Shown: piece by piece, positions 24,874 through 32,996 of the stretch
How the letters are laid out: every line of letters begins with the position of its first letter
Position numbering within the stretch: the stretch's first letter is position 1
Source: Thiodiazotropha sp040507035
Lineage (GTDB): Bacteria > Pseudomonadota > Gammaproteobacteria > Chromatiales > Chromatiaceae
Assembly (NCBI GenBank): GCA_040507035.1
Contig: JBEVVR010000023.1
Location: 1-64,000 of the forward strand
Length of the DNA stretch: 64,000 bases
Reading direction: 5' to 3'
Position numbers and translations under genes: made by a program
Notes under the pieces: model-generated
What the model was told of the DNA's origin: nothing
Database searches by the model: none
What the model saw: the letters and a program-made list of their open reading frames with translations, nothing else

Positions 24874-25542
24874 ATGAAGCGCTTCCTGATGTCACTCTTT
24901 ATCACTGCCTTGAGTGTAGGTTGTACGTCAAACCAACCAAAACCAACAGCATCCGACGATATTGCTAAGCCGGTACCTCATGAATATCTAGTCCGTAAGC
25001 CCTCGTTTACAAATTGTGAGCTAGAGGCCTTAATTACGCACACTGCAGGTCGCCAAGCCATCGTTTTCAAGGCCACCCAGGAGAGCCTGCTCGCTACCAA
25101 AAACGCCAGGGCATTCCAAAAAGATATGATCAACGAGCTGTTCGCACGTATAAACGACAATGGATTCAGAGACTACCCAATGTTTGCTGCGGAAAAGTTT
25201 TACCAATGTATAGAGAGAGAAGGAGTCTCTATAAAGAAGAATCTGGGTGGTGCGGCTGTTTGTTTGGCCCGGCAAGATATTCCGTTCTATCTCTACGCAA
25301 AAAAGCAGAGTGGCAGCACGCTGGAAGAAACAACAGCATTTGTAAAGAAACTGTATGAAAACAGTTCAAAAGAGATCTATCCAGAGACTCTCATCGAACA
25401 AACAGCAAAAATGGTTTATCGGGCTAAAAACACCAATGACTTTTACAATATCAGGAGACTCTCCTTCGAGACTTGCCTGTTTCCCAAAGAGTGGAAAGCC
25501 TGGTGGGAAAGTCAACAAGCTGCTAAAAAAGAGACAAACTGA
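24874..25542 (+). CDS. Lipoprotein of unknown function
   Basis: A 222-residue protein with a lipobox signal peptide (LSVGC, Cys17). The mature part is basic and contains six further cysteines, probably forming disulfides in the periplasm. ACGAGGA-type Shine-Dalgarno lies before the ATG. I recognise no domain. Confidence 0.65.
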   Translation: MKRFLMSLFITALSVGCTSNQPKPTASDDIAKPVPHEYLVRKPSFTNCELEALITHTAGRQAIVFKATQESLLATKNARAFQKDMINELFARINDNGFRDYPMFAAEKFYQCIEREGVSIKKNLGGAAVCLARQDIPFYLYAKKQSGSTLEETTAFVKKLYENSSKEIYPETLIEQTAKMVYRAKNTNDFYNIRRLSFETCLFPKEWKAWWESQQAAKKETN

Positions 25543-25677
25543 TTTGTCACCTCTGATTGGGAAAAGTTCTGTGTCTATCGGATCGAGTAGGAGTAGATCA
25601 AGATGGGTACACTCCTATTGGTATCACTGATCAAACAGAAGTAGCCTAGGCGAAAGTAGAACGCAGTATCTTTACTC

Positions 25678-26181
25678 TCACCTTCTCTTGTAATCCGCTC
25701 TACTGGGAATTACATTGCGAATGCCCCCGCTCGGATTCTCCACGTCTCCTTTGTAGCGCGGTAAAAGAATAACATGTAGATGGTCAATGCTTCTTCCGGC
25801 TTCTCTTCCATCGTTATTGCCAATCGTGTACGCATTCGGTTTGTTTGCCAGGAAGGGCAGTTTAAGTACAGTTTCAATGTGATCTTTGGGGCGGTCTTTC
25901 AGGTAATCTTTATCAAGCATATTTTGATACAGATCCATCATGTCCGTTGTTTCAACAACATTTTTGACGCCATTGATTGCGTCAAAATAGTCAGATTGCT
26001 CGGTGGCGTTTAAATGAAAGATAGATGCGACATGCCTTTTGGGGATGACCAGAGCGTGTCCCGGATTGACCGGATTGGTATCGAAGATACCGACGAATGA
26101 TCTGTTCTCAAAAATAAAAGTGTCTGCCGCACCTTTGCATACCTTGCAAAAGTAACAATTGTTCTCAGATGGGTAAGTCAT
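25678..26181 (-). CDS. HIT family protein with altered histidine triad
   Basis: A 167-residue nucleotide-binding protein. CxxC near the N-terminus (CYFCKVC), IPKRHVASIF and the C-terminal GREAGRSIDHLHVILLPRYKGD identify the HIT superfamily of nucleotidyl hydrolases and transferases. The triad normally reads H-x-H-x-H; here it is H-L-H-V-I, so the third His is Ile while the middle (nucleophilic) His remains. Activity may be reduced or changed. It is the only minus-strand gene in this part of the accessory region. Confidence 0.8.
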   Translation of the reverse strand: MTYPSENNCYFCKVCKGAADTFIFENRSFVGIFDTNPVNPGHALVIPKRHVASIFHLNATEQSDYFDAINGVKNVVETTDMMDLYQNMLDKDYLKDRPKDHIETVLKLPFLANKPNAYTIGNNDGREAGRSIDHLHVILLPRYKGDVENPSGGIRNVIPSRADYKRR

Positions 26182-26349
26182 AATAAGATCTTGAAACTGT
26201 ATATTCTATAAAACTGGTGGGATAAACACCCTTACACCCGCCAAAATCGGCATGCGGAAAACGAGGCCTGTCAGTCTTAAGCTGGCTGCGGCCTTTCTCT
26301 AGACTCTTTTTACCATAAAGATTATTTCGAGGACACCTGGCCAGAAATC

Positions 26350-26619
26350 CTAATCTGTTTGCAGGCCACCAATTACTATCACTGCCTCCACGCTGCATGT
26401 GCTATACGTGGCTATGTGCGGCTGATCGCCAAGTTGACCAAAGCTTTGAATATCAGTACCTATGGGTAGAAGAGAGGTCCCATCATCTATAATCATTTCA
26501 TGTAGACATAGACAAGGCGTAGGGATAGAGTGTCGAGTAGATAAGTGAAAAGGAATGCATGTATAAAAAGCACTTATATGCAACACGCTTCGCTCGATCT
26601 GATCGCTAGCTCCCAGCAT
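26350..26619 (-). pseudogene. Possible remnant of an unidentified protein gene
   Basis: The C-terminal half of this frame (IIDDGTSLLPIGTDIQSFGQLGDQPHIATYSTCSVEAV) has convincing protein composition, whereas the first 35 residues look random. It is probably the 3' part of a decayed gene. I recognise no family. The surrounding 26.2-26.87 kb holds no intact gene. Confidence 0.25.
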
Positions 26620-26659
26620 CCGTTTAACGAAGCGTTGAACAAAAAAAAGAAAAATGTAT

Positions 26660-26758
26660 ATGACGAATCAAATCAATATCCAGTACCACAAGACGAAAAT
26701 CGGAGAATTGCTGCTCGGTCCAAATAAGGTCCAAAAAGGGAGATGTTGTATTTTGTAA
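26660..26758 (+). pseudogene. N-terminal fragment of an Ogt-type methylguanine methyltransferase
   Basis: From the ATG at 26660 the frame reads MTNQINIQYHKTKIGELLLG, which is how many Ogt/Ada-type methylated-DNA-protein cysteine methyltransferases begin. It then runs into unrelated sequence and stops after 32 codons. The active-site PCHRV region is absent, so this is a truncated remnant of a DNA-repair gene. Confidence 0.4.
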
Positions 26759-26875
26759 CTCAAGGATAAATGCGATTAGTAATGGGTACGTACAGGTAAA
26801 ATAAAGTATGTAGACCATAGTCGAAGAACTTGTAAAAGCAATACCGTTGAGAAAATATGAGATATATCAAAAATG

Positions 26876-27382
26876 ATGGAAATTCGTAAAGAAAAACAGA
26901 GTGACCGTGATGCCATTTACGAATTGAATATAGTTTCTTTTGATAATGGACCCGAAGCAGTCCTGGTTAACAAACTGCGCGCAACTTGTAAAGATTATCT
27001 CTCATTCGTGGCCATTGAGGATGGTGTTGTGGTCGGGCATATATTGTTTACCCCGGTAACTATAGATGGATATGAAGCTATTGGAATGGGATTGGCACCG
27101 ATGGCAGTACTGCCATCTCATCAGCGAAAAGGCATCGGCTCTAAGCTGGTAAGATATGGGCTTGAATACTTGCGCACAATTGCTTGTCCGTTTGTCATTG
27201 TCCTGGGGCACCCTGAATACTATCCACGTTTTGGCTTTGAGCTAGCATCAAAATACAGACTGGTCAGTCAATGGGAAGGGGTGCCCGATGAAGCATTCAT
27301 GGTAGTTGTTTTTGATCAAGCAGCCTTGCCTAAAGCCGGTGGTATTGCGCGATATAGGGATGAATTCGATGAGGCTATGTAG
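26876..27382 (+). CDS. GNAT family N-acetyltransferase
   Basis: A 168-residue acetyltransferase. The acetyl-CoA pyrophosphate loop is LPSHQRKGIGSKLVRYGLEYL (motif Q/RxxGxG/A, about residues 82-102), preceded by GLAPMAVLP (beta-4) and followed by FVIVLGHPEYYPRFGFE, typical of the YhbS-like subgroup. The acceptor is unknown. An ATG directly before (26873) is also possible. Confidence 0.88.
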   Translation: MEIRKEKQSDRDAIYELNIVSFDNGPEAVLVNKLRATCKDYLSFVAIEDGVVVGHILFTPVTIDGYEAIGMGLAPMAVLPSHQRKGIGSKLVRYGLEYLRTIACPFVIVLGHPEYYPRFGFELASKYRLVSQWEGVPDEAFMVVVFDQAALPKAGGIARYRDEFDEAM

Positions 27383-27441
27383 GTAAAGGTAGAAAAACGT
27401 GTGGTAGATATTCAGAATTTCAACAGCACTACAGTATGTAA

Positions 27442-27891
27442 ATGTCAATGAAAAGTTATTACCAAGAATTAGAAATATCAACTACTCGGTCATTCGAAGT
27501 AATCGATATTACAGATAATATTAAAACAATACTGAACAATTCAGCGATATTGCAAGGAATGGTTACGGTTACATCGCTGCATACAACTTGCGCCCTCACG
27601 ATCAATGAAAACGAAGAGCGACTGATTGAGGATGTCCGCAATTTCTTCTTGTCAATCGCCCCACCCGACAAGTCGTACAAGCATAACGACCTACACCTTC
27701 GAGTGGGTATTCCGCCCGATGAACCGGAGAATGCCCATTCACATTTGATTGCAATGATGCTCGGAAATGGTGAGGTGGTAGGGATTTCCGATGGCGAGCT
27801 GATACTTGGACGATATCAATCTATCCTGTTGCTGGAACTGGACGGCCCGCGAGAACGAAGAGTAGCGCTACAGGTTGTTGGCGCGAAATAG
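27442..27891 (+). CDS. YjbQ/UPF0047 family protein
   Basis: A 149-residue protein spanning the whole YjbQ family. Conserved stretches are VTSLHTTCALTINENEERL, AHSHLIAMMLGNGEVVGISDGELILGRYQSILLLELDGPRERRV, including the His and Glu residues thought to form the active site. Some members show thiamin-phosphate-synthase-like activity; the physiological role is unsettled. It follows the GNAT gene by 59 bases. Confidence 0.88.
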   Translation: MSMKSYYQELEISTTRSFEVIDITDNIKTILNNSAILQGMVTVTSLHTTCALTINENEERLIEDVRNFFLSIAPPDKSYKHNDLHLRVGIPPDEPENAHSHLIAMMLGNGEVVGISDGELILGRYQSILLLELDGPRERRVALQVVGAK

Positions 27892-27984
27892 ACATGAGGA
27901 TTGAGATCAGAGAAAAATTAAATCTACGATGAGAGGGTCTGAGTATTAGCGTAAATTATTCTCTAACCCGGTTTTCGGGTTGCA

Positions 27985-28416
27985 TCATATTCGCCCAATG
28001 GTACTCATAACCAAAAACAATACTATAAAAAAACCTCCAACAATCATCCAAAACCTATTCCACCTTTTATGCCGCAGTCTGAATCTGTTTGTCTGTTGAT
28101 CGATAAGGCTTCTGTCGTCGTCACTGAGTGACGGATCCATCCACACCCGCGTGTGGTTGAGATCGTCAGCCTCGATGGCGGCGATCGCCTGGTTGAGCTC
28201 GATACGATAGATGTGGTTGTCCAGGTCGACAAGGTGGGTGTGCATCATATTGTGCAGGTGCATCTGCCCCGCCTCGATATCGTTGAAGCGGGCGATATAG
28301 CGGACGTGGGAACCGTAACTGCCGTCCTGGGTATTGGGTAGCTCATCCTTGACATGGACGCGCACCATACCCTGATGTTCTGGATGAGTCTCGAGTGTTA
28401 GATAGCCGGTCTTCAT
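27985..28416 (-). CDS. Hypothetical protein with C-terminal membrane anchor
   Basis: A 143-residue protein whose first 115 residues form a soluble domain (SHVRYIARFNDIEAGQMHLHN..HTHLVDLDNHIYRI) and whose last 25 include one hydrophobic helix (about 119-140). It is likely tail-anchored with the domain in the cytoplasm. No family is recognised. It has the GC-rich codon use of the core genome, marking the end of the accessory region. Confidence 0.6.
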   Translation of the reverse strand: MKTGYLTLETHPEHQGMVRVHVKDELPNTQDGSYGSHVRYIARFNDIEAGQMHLHNMMHTHLVDLDNHIYRIELNQAIAAIEADDLNHTRVWMDPSLSDDDRSLIDQQTNRFRLRHKRWNRFWMIVGGFFIVLFLVMSTIGRI

Positions 28417-28642
28417 TGCTTTAATTAGTCAGCTAGGTGCCTGGACAACTATTGTTATTGAGTATTGTGTCTTCTTTGATAAGCTTAGATCAAACCTGCT
28501 TGCCTAGATGAGATAGCAACATTACCAAAAAAGACCGTGTGTGTTCTGAAACAAGGAATTTCTTATCTGGAATTAGGTAAAAGCCAGAGCTCAGTGTTGG
28601 CAATCACAGTTGTTTCTTTGGTGGCTAGCCAAGATGAATCGA

Positions 28643-29545
28643 TTATTCATCCCCCCACACCAGTTCCCCCGCCTCACCCAGGTCATAGCCGCTCAGATCC
28701 TTCGCCATGGCCATGCATTCGGACGAGCGCAGGCGTCCGATGAGGTCCTGGAAGAGGCGACGAAACCAGATGCTGCGGGGCAGGGTGAGGTCGAAGGACT
28801 CCCAGCCGAAGGGGATGAATCCAAGGCCATATTCGTTGGCGGCGGCGCGGGCCCCCGGGGCCACGTCTGCCTGATCCATGGCGATGCTGGCAGCGGCCTC
28901 CCGCTCCGAGAGGGCAGTGCTGACAGTGTTGAGTTTTTCCGTACTGGTGCCGTAGTTGCTGAGTACCTCGAGCAGAAAACGTTGGGCACCGGCGCCGCTC
29001 TGTCGCATGGTCCAGCGGAACTCAGGGTCGAAAAGGTTTTCCGGTTGCAGTGACCGCTGTTCGATTCGACGGCTTACCATCAAACCCTGCTCGCGGCGAA
29101 ACAGGCGAATCAATACCCATTGGCGAAACTGCGGGTATTGGCGCAGCAGGGCCGGGTGGCGGGTATGGCTCTCCTCATTGGGGCCCCAGTGAATGCCGCA
29201 GGCGTCGATACGGTTGGCCTGCAGCAGTTCCAGGCCGAGCCGGGTTCCCGTCGGGGAGTAGCTGATCAGGGCATGGGAGCCGGTCTCATTGGCGAAGGTC
29301 ATGATCAGGCGGTAGAGCAGGGGGTCGTCGCTGCCGGCGATCACCAGCCTGTTGGTCATCAGGCCGCCGTGGGCGGAGTCGAGCATCCAGCGATCGACCA
29401 GCTCCCTGGGGAAGAGCCATTTGCCGGTGATCTTTGTCGCCGGTATCCGTTCCTCGCTGACCAGGGCGTAGATCTTCTTCTCGTTCAGATGGAGATACTC
29501 CGCGACCTGCTTGACGTTCATGAAGACATGTTGATCCTGGGACAT
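28643..29545 (-). CDS. Helix-turn-helix regulator fused to a periplasmic-binding-protein-like sensor
   Basis: A 300-residue cytoplasmic protein. Residues about 8-55 are an excisionase/MerR-type winged helix (MNVKQVAEYLHLNEKKIYALVSEERIPATKITGKWLFPRELVDRWM). Residues about 65-290 are a type-2 substrate-binding fold related to molybdate/tungstate-type binding proteins (DPLLYRLIMTFANETG..SPTGTRLGLELLQANRIDACGIHW). Such fusions sense an oxyanion or cofactor precursor inside the cell. It is third in the moaA-fdhD operon. The ATG at 29545 is preferred over 29560. Confidence 0.8.
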   Translation of the reverse strand: MSQDQHVFMNVKQVAEYLHLNEKKIYALVSEERIPATKITGKWLFPRELVDRWMLDSAHGGLMTNRLVIAGSDDPLLYRLIMTFANETGSHALISYSPTGTRLGLELLQANRIDACGIHWGPNEESHTRHPALLRQYPQFRQWVLIRLFRREQGLMVSRRIEQRSLQPENLFDPEFRWTMRQSGAGAQRFLLEVLSNYGTSTEKLNTVSTALSEREAAASIAMDQADVAPGARAAANEYGLGFIPFGWESFDLTLPRSIWFRRLFQDLIGRLRSSECMAMAKDLSGYDLGEAGELVWGDE

Positions 29546-29569
29546 CACCGCAACCATCACAATCCTCCC

Positions 29570-30454
29570 TTATCGGCTTTTGATCTGACTGACATGTCGT
29601 GCTTGCGAACCCTGTGGACGTGGCTTCGGCAGCGCATCGAAACTGACCTGTTCCGCGCCGTTGTAGACCAGGAAGTGCCTGCCCTTGGCGCGGGCGATGA
29701 GGGTAACGCCGACCTTCTGCGCCAGCTCCAATCCCATCTGGGTGATACCGGAGCGGGAGAGCAGGGTAGGGATCCCCATCTGCGCAACCTTGATAACCAT
29801 CTCAGAGGTGAGCCTGCCGGTAGTGTAGAAGATCTTGTCGTCGCCTTGCATGGACTCTAGCCACATCTGACCGGCGATGGCATCAACGGCGTTGTGCCGG
29901 CCCACATCCTCGATGAAGCTATGGATCTCACCCTCGCTGCAGAGGGCGCAACCGTGCACGGCCCCCGCCCGCTGGTAGACCTGGTTGTGTTCGTTGAGCA
30001 GCTGCAACAGGGCGTAGATCTGTGACTGACGTATCATCCGTCGTGGCAGATCTATCTTTTCCAGGTCGTCCATCAGATCGCCGAAGACGGTGCCCTGGCC
30101 GCAACCGGTGGTGACGGTCTTGCGCGCCATCTTCTGCTCCAGACCCTCCACACCCTGACGGCTGGTGACAGCCACGGAGTCGGTCTCCCAGTCAACCTGG
30201 ATCGCCTTGATCTGGTCGATCTGCTCTATCAGTCTTTGGTTGCGCAACCACCCCAGTACCAGCATCTCCGGACGGGTACCCAGGGTCATCAGGGTTACCA
30301 CTTCCTTCTTGTCCAGATAGAGAGTCAGCGCCCGTTCCGCGGCCACATGGCCCTCCCTGACTTCGCCATATTCATCGATGGCGACCGCTTCCACCGCGGC
30401 GCTGAGTCCCGCATCGGTCATCAGGGGACGCTGTTTTTCGTCTGCTGCGGGCAT
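29570..30454 (-). CDS. fdhD: Formate dehydrogenase accessory sulfurtransferase FdhD
   Basis: Carries sulfur from a cysteine desulfurase to the bis-MGD cofactor, a step needed for active formate dehydrogenase. The 294-residue protein shows TGCGQGTVF, the mobile-loop CxxC (HGCALCSEGEI) and FIEDVGRHNAVDAIAG..W, all diagnostic. The C-terminal LLSRSGITQMGLELAQKVGVTLIARAKGRHFLVYNG closes the fold. It lies 9 bases after moaA on the same message, and its client is encoded divergently at 35767. Confidence 0.95.
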   Translation of the reverse strand: MPAADEKQRPLMTDAGLSAAVEAVAIDEYGEVREGHVAAERALTLYLDKKEVVTLMTLGTRPEMLVLGWLRNQRLIEQIDQIKAIQVDWETDSVAVTSRQGVEGLEQKMARKTVTTGCGQGTVFGDLMDDLEKIDLPRRMIRQSQIYALLQLLNEHNQVYQRAGAVHGCALCSEGEIHSFIEDVGRHNAVDAIAGQMWLESMQGDDKIFYTTGRLTSEMVIKVAQMGIPTLLSRSGITQMGLELAQKVGVTLIARAKGRHFLVYNGAEQVSFDALPKPRPQGSQARHVSQIKSR

Positions 30455-30463
30455 ATCCCTGTC

Positions 30464-31483
30464 TCAACCGCCGGTCACGTTCATGTGACGGAAGAGTACC
30501 GGTTTCGCGGTGAGATCGAACTCGTGGCCCTTGGGTTTGATATCCATGGCGTCGATGATCGCCCGGTGCAGGGGAGCGTCATCCAGGGGATTGGCGCGCA
30601 CCACCCGGCGCAGGTCCACCGAGTGCTCCTGACCGAGACAGAGCAGCAGCCGGCCCTCCGCGGTCAGCCTTACCCGGTTGCACTGTTCACAGAAGTTGTG
30701 GCTGTGAGGTGAGATAAAGCCGACCCGGGTATCGCTATCGTCGATACGGTAGTAGCGTGCCGGTCCGCCGGTGGACTCGGTGGTGGCCAGCAGATCGTGG
30801 TGTTGCTGCAGATCCTCAAGCACCTGGTGACTGGAGTAGAAGAGCTCCCCGCGGTCGTGATCCTCTGTCTCTCCGAGGGGCATCTCCTCGATGAAGCTGA
30901 TGTCCATGCCCCGCTCCTTGGCGAAGGCAACCAGGTCATGGATTTCGTCGTGATTGCGATTTTGCATAATCACCGAATTGATCTTGACCCGCTTGAATCC
31001 GACCTTGAGGGCGGCATCTATACCCGCCAGGGTGCGGTGGATATCACCGATTCGGGTGATCTTGCGAAAACGATCCTCGCGCAAGGAGTCGAGGCTGATG
31101 TTGACCCGGGTCACCCCCGCATCTTTCAGCGCCTGGGCATAGCGCCCGAGGAGGGTGCCATTGGTGGTCAGGGTCAAGTCATCCAGCCCTTGCAGTTCGC
31201 CGAGGGCCTCGAAGAGCTGCATCACGCCACGTCTTGTCAGCGGCTCGCCCCCGGTGATGCGGATTTTTCTCACCCCCATGTCGACAAAGGATTTGCCTAC
31301 CCGAAAGAGCTCTTCCAGGGTCAACAGCTGGGAACGGGGTACGAACTCCATATCCTCCGACATGCAGTAGACACAGCGCAGGTCGCAGCGATCAGTGACC
31401 GAGATGCGCAGGTAGTCGATGCGTCGATTGAAACGATCGACCAGGGAGGAGGGTATCTTTTGCTCGGGACTCGTGTTGTTCAC
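30464..31483 (-). CDS. moaA: GTP 3',8-cyclase MoaA
   Basis: A radical-SAM enzyme starting molybdopterin synthesis from GTP. At 339 residues it has the SAM cluster motif CDLRCVYC (Cys33, 37, 40) and the C-terminal substrate-cluster cysteines FCEQCNRVRLTAEGRLLLC. It ends in the double-glycine tail (MNVTGG) required for activity. GTG start with GAGAAGAA upstream. It leads the moaA-fdhD-regulator operon, with a sigma-54-like promoter at 31517-31532. No MoaC, D or E is in the window. Confidence 0.95.
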   Translation of the reverse strand: MNNTSPEQKIPSSLVDRFNRRIDYLRISVTDRCDLRCVYCMSEDMEFVPRSQLLTLEELFRVGKSFVDMGVRKIRITGGEPLTRRGVMQLFEALGELQGLDDLTLTTNGTLLGRYAQALKDAGVTRVNISLDSLREDRFRKITRIGDIHRTLAGIDAALKVGFKRVKINSVIMQNRNHDEIHDLVAFAKERGMDISFIEEMPLGETEDHDRGELFYSSHQVLEDLQQHHDLLATTESTGGPARYYRIDDSDTRVGFISPHSHNFCEQCNRVRLTAEGRLLLCLGQEHSVDLRRVVRANPLDDAPLHRAIIDAMDIKPKGHEFDLTAKPVLFRHMNVTGG

Positions 31484-31516
31484 TCTTCTTCTCGCAGGGT
31501 TATCTCAGATTGCATA

Positions 31517-31532
31517 CGCAAATAACGTACCT
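31517..31532 (-). promoter_or_regulatory. Sigma-54-like promoter for moaA-fdhD
   Basis: On the minus strand the sequence is AGGTAC-GTTAT-TTGCG. The GG and GC pairs are exactly 10 bases apart, and -12 TTGC is intact; the first base of the -24 box is A rather than T. It lies 34 bases before the moaA start. The shared upstream element (31621-31675) and palindromes (31764-31813) lie further upstream. Confidence 0.5.
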
Positions 31533-31620
31533 ATGCGGATCAATCCGGCCATGATGCGGTCAGCCTCAATGGCGATCCAACAGAGTCTGCCCCCCTACTG
31601 TTTGTGTGAAGCCCTTTAGC

Positions 31621-31675
31621 GACGGGGCCTGGAAGCCTGTAGAGCAGTCCGTAGGGCCTATCATCTCTGCCTGAA
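31621..31675 (-). promoter_or_regulatory. Conserved upstream element, copy B
   Basis: The counterpart of the element at 15724-15775, read on the minus strand as AGAGATGATAGGCC, then CTCTACAGG, then CTTCCAGGCC. Palindromic GGCC blocks at both ends can pair, enclosing GGA-CTG..CAG-..TCC. It lies about 95 bp upstream of the moaA sigma-54-like promoter. Apart from this element, the palindromes and the promoters, I see no gene between 31484 and 31939. Confidence 0.4.
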
Positions 31676-31763
31676 GTAACGACATCAAGGAAAAAACGGT
31701 GAATTGCAGATGGCCAAAAGCAGTTGCGGTATCTGCTGGCGCACTGACCCAGAGTGAAACAGT

Positions 31764-31813
31764 TGGTCATAAATGTCCCATTCAACTGATGCCAAACGGG
31801 ACATTTTGCCCTG
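31764..31813. promoter_or_regulatory. Paired enhancer-type palindromes upstream of the formate dehydrogenase operon
   Basis: Two sites, TGGTCATAAATGTCCCA (31764-31780) and CGGGACATTTTGCCCTG (31797-31813), are 33 bp apart centre to centre, three helical turns. Each has one strong TGGGWCA-type half-site, and together they form a perfect 9-bp inverted repeat AAATGTCCC/GGGACATTT. They match the palindrome at 15806-15822 and lie about 80-125 bp upstream of the sigma-54 promoter at 31890. Confidence 0.6.
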
Positions 31814-31889
31814 ATTTTCTCCCTATCCATTTTGTGGATTATTTTTCACGCTGCGACGATTTACGACTTTTCACGCCCTAAAGCAGTAT

Positions 31890-31905
31890 TGGTATGTAAC
31901 TTGCG
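31890..31905 (+). promoter_or_regulatory. Sigma-54 promoter of the formate dehydrogenase operon
   Basis: TGGTAT-GTAAC-TTGCG has the canonical GG-N10-GC spacing with TTGC at -12. The predicted start is near 31916, 24 bases before the DUF3305 gene. Upstream palindromes at 31764-31813 would bind the activator. Confidence 0.65.
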
Positions 31906-31939
31906 GGATCTGAATCGAATACCTCCAAGGTCCGCAACC

Positions 31940-32452
31940 ATGACGATAAAAAATGACCAGCAGAGGGGGGGTGACAACCCTTCTCAATTCAATGTCTCCG
32001 TAATCATGCAGCAGTCGCCCAGCGACTCACCCTGGCTGGAGAGCAGCTGGGAGGCGGTGGGTCTGATTGCAGCGGGGGAGTCGGTGCGGGATAGCGTCAC
32101 CCAGCCCGGCCAGATCCATCAGCAGGGGGCAGTCACCCGGTTCATCTATACCGGCTTTACCCTCAAGCTGCACCCGGATGAATGCGAAAGTTACTACTAC
32201 AATCTGCTGTCGCCCCACCCCTACTGCTATGTGGTGGCCAACCTGAATGATCAGGGCAAGCCGGAACCCTTCCTTGTCAGCATCAGCTACGACGAGGCCC
32301 ATGCCTATCTGGAGGGGGATGAGACGGTATTTACGGTACCCCTGCCCGCCGAACTCTACCGTTGGACAGAGGCCTTCGTGCTTAAGCACTACACCCCGCA
32401 GAAGCGTAGCAAACGCAAGCGCGACGACTGGAAGTCGGAACAGAGGCGCTAA
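31940..32452 (+). CDS. DUF3305 family protein
   Basis: A 170-residue cytoplasmic protein. Its pattern FNVSVIMQQSPSDSPWLESSWEAVGLI near the N-terminus and FTVPLPAELYRWTEAFVLKHYTP..KRKR near the C-terminus match DUF3305, a family found next to formate dehydrogenase genes in many Proteobacteria. It is thought to help enzyme maturation or assembly, but no mechanism is known. It is first gene of the operon, four bases from the DUF3306 gene. The ATG at 31940 follows the predicted promoter. Confidence 0.85.
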   Translation: MTIKNDQQRGGDNPSQFNVSVIMQQSPSDSPWLESSWEAVGLIAAGESVRDSVTQPGQIHQQGAVTRFIYTGFTLKLHPDECESYYYNLLSPHPYCYVVANLNDQGKPEPFLVSISYDEAHAYLEGDETVFTVPLPAELYRWTEAFVLKHYTPQKRSKRKRDDWKSEQRR

Positions 32453-32456
32453 CGGC

Positions 32457-32996
32457 ATGAAATCCGAGGACTCGCCGCAAAACACAGTGGAAGAGAGCAG
32501 CAGTTTCTACAATCGCTGGTCGGAGCGAAAACAGGCCGCCCGCCAGACGCCCGTGGAACAGGATCGGGAGCTTACCGAGGAACAACCCCCCGGCGATGAG
32601 GATATGCCGCCGTTGCAGAGCCTGGATGAAAACTCGGACTACAGCGGTTTCCTCTCCCCCCGGGTATCCGATGAGTTGCGCCAACTGGCGCTGCGTAAGC
32701 TGTTTCAGAGCGCGGCCTTCAATGTCTGCGACGGCCTGGACGACTACGCGGAGGACTTCACCAGTTTCGAAAAGCTTGGCGACATTATGACCGCGGATCT
32801 GCGTCATCGGCTTGAGCAGGAGGCAAAGCGGGAGCAAGCGCGCAAGGAGGAGGCGAAGGATCAAGGGATCGAAAGGGATGATGAAGCGGCCGGCGACAGG
32901 CCAGCGCAGAGTGCAAGCGCTGACAGGGCAGATGAGCAGACACCCCCCATCGAGGCCGAAGGGCAGGCCAACAGAAGCGACGAGGCTGAAACATGA
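32457..32996 (+). CDS. DUF3306 family protein
   Basis: A 179-residue acidic protein. The conserved core is FYNRWSERKQAAR near the start and LDENSDYSGFLSPRVSDELRQLALRKLFQSAAFNVCDGLDDYAEDFTSFEKLG in the middle, the DUF3306 signature. The remaining C-terminal 70 residues are low-complexity, rich in Glu, Ala, Arg and Gln. It accompanies DUF3305 in formate dehydrogenase clusters; its function is unknown. It overlaps the next gene by ATGA. Confidence 0.85.
   Translation: MKSEDSPQNTVEESSSFYNRWSERKQAARQTPVEQDRELTEEQPPGDEDMPPLQSLDENSDYSGFLSPRVSDELRQLALRKLFQSAAFNVCDGLDDYAEDFTSFEKLGDIMTADLRHRLEQEAKREQARKEEAKDQGIERDDEAAGDRPAQSASADRADEQTPPIEAEGQANRSDEAET

Noticed and set aside
31540..31830. Minus-strand ORF of 96 codons upstream of moaA
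   Set aside because: It covers the palindromes and shared element; the apparent protein similarity to a frame near 15724 reflects conservation of the regulatory DNA, not of a protein.
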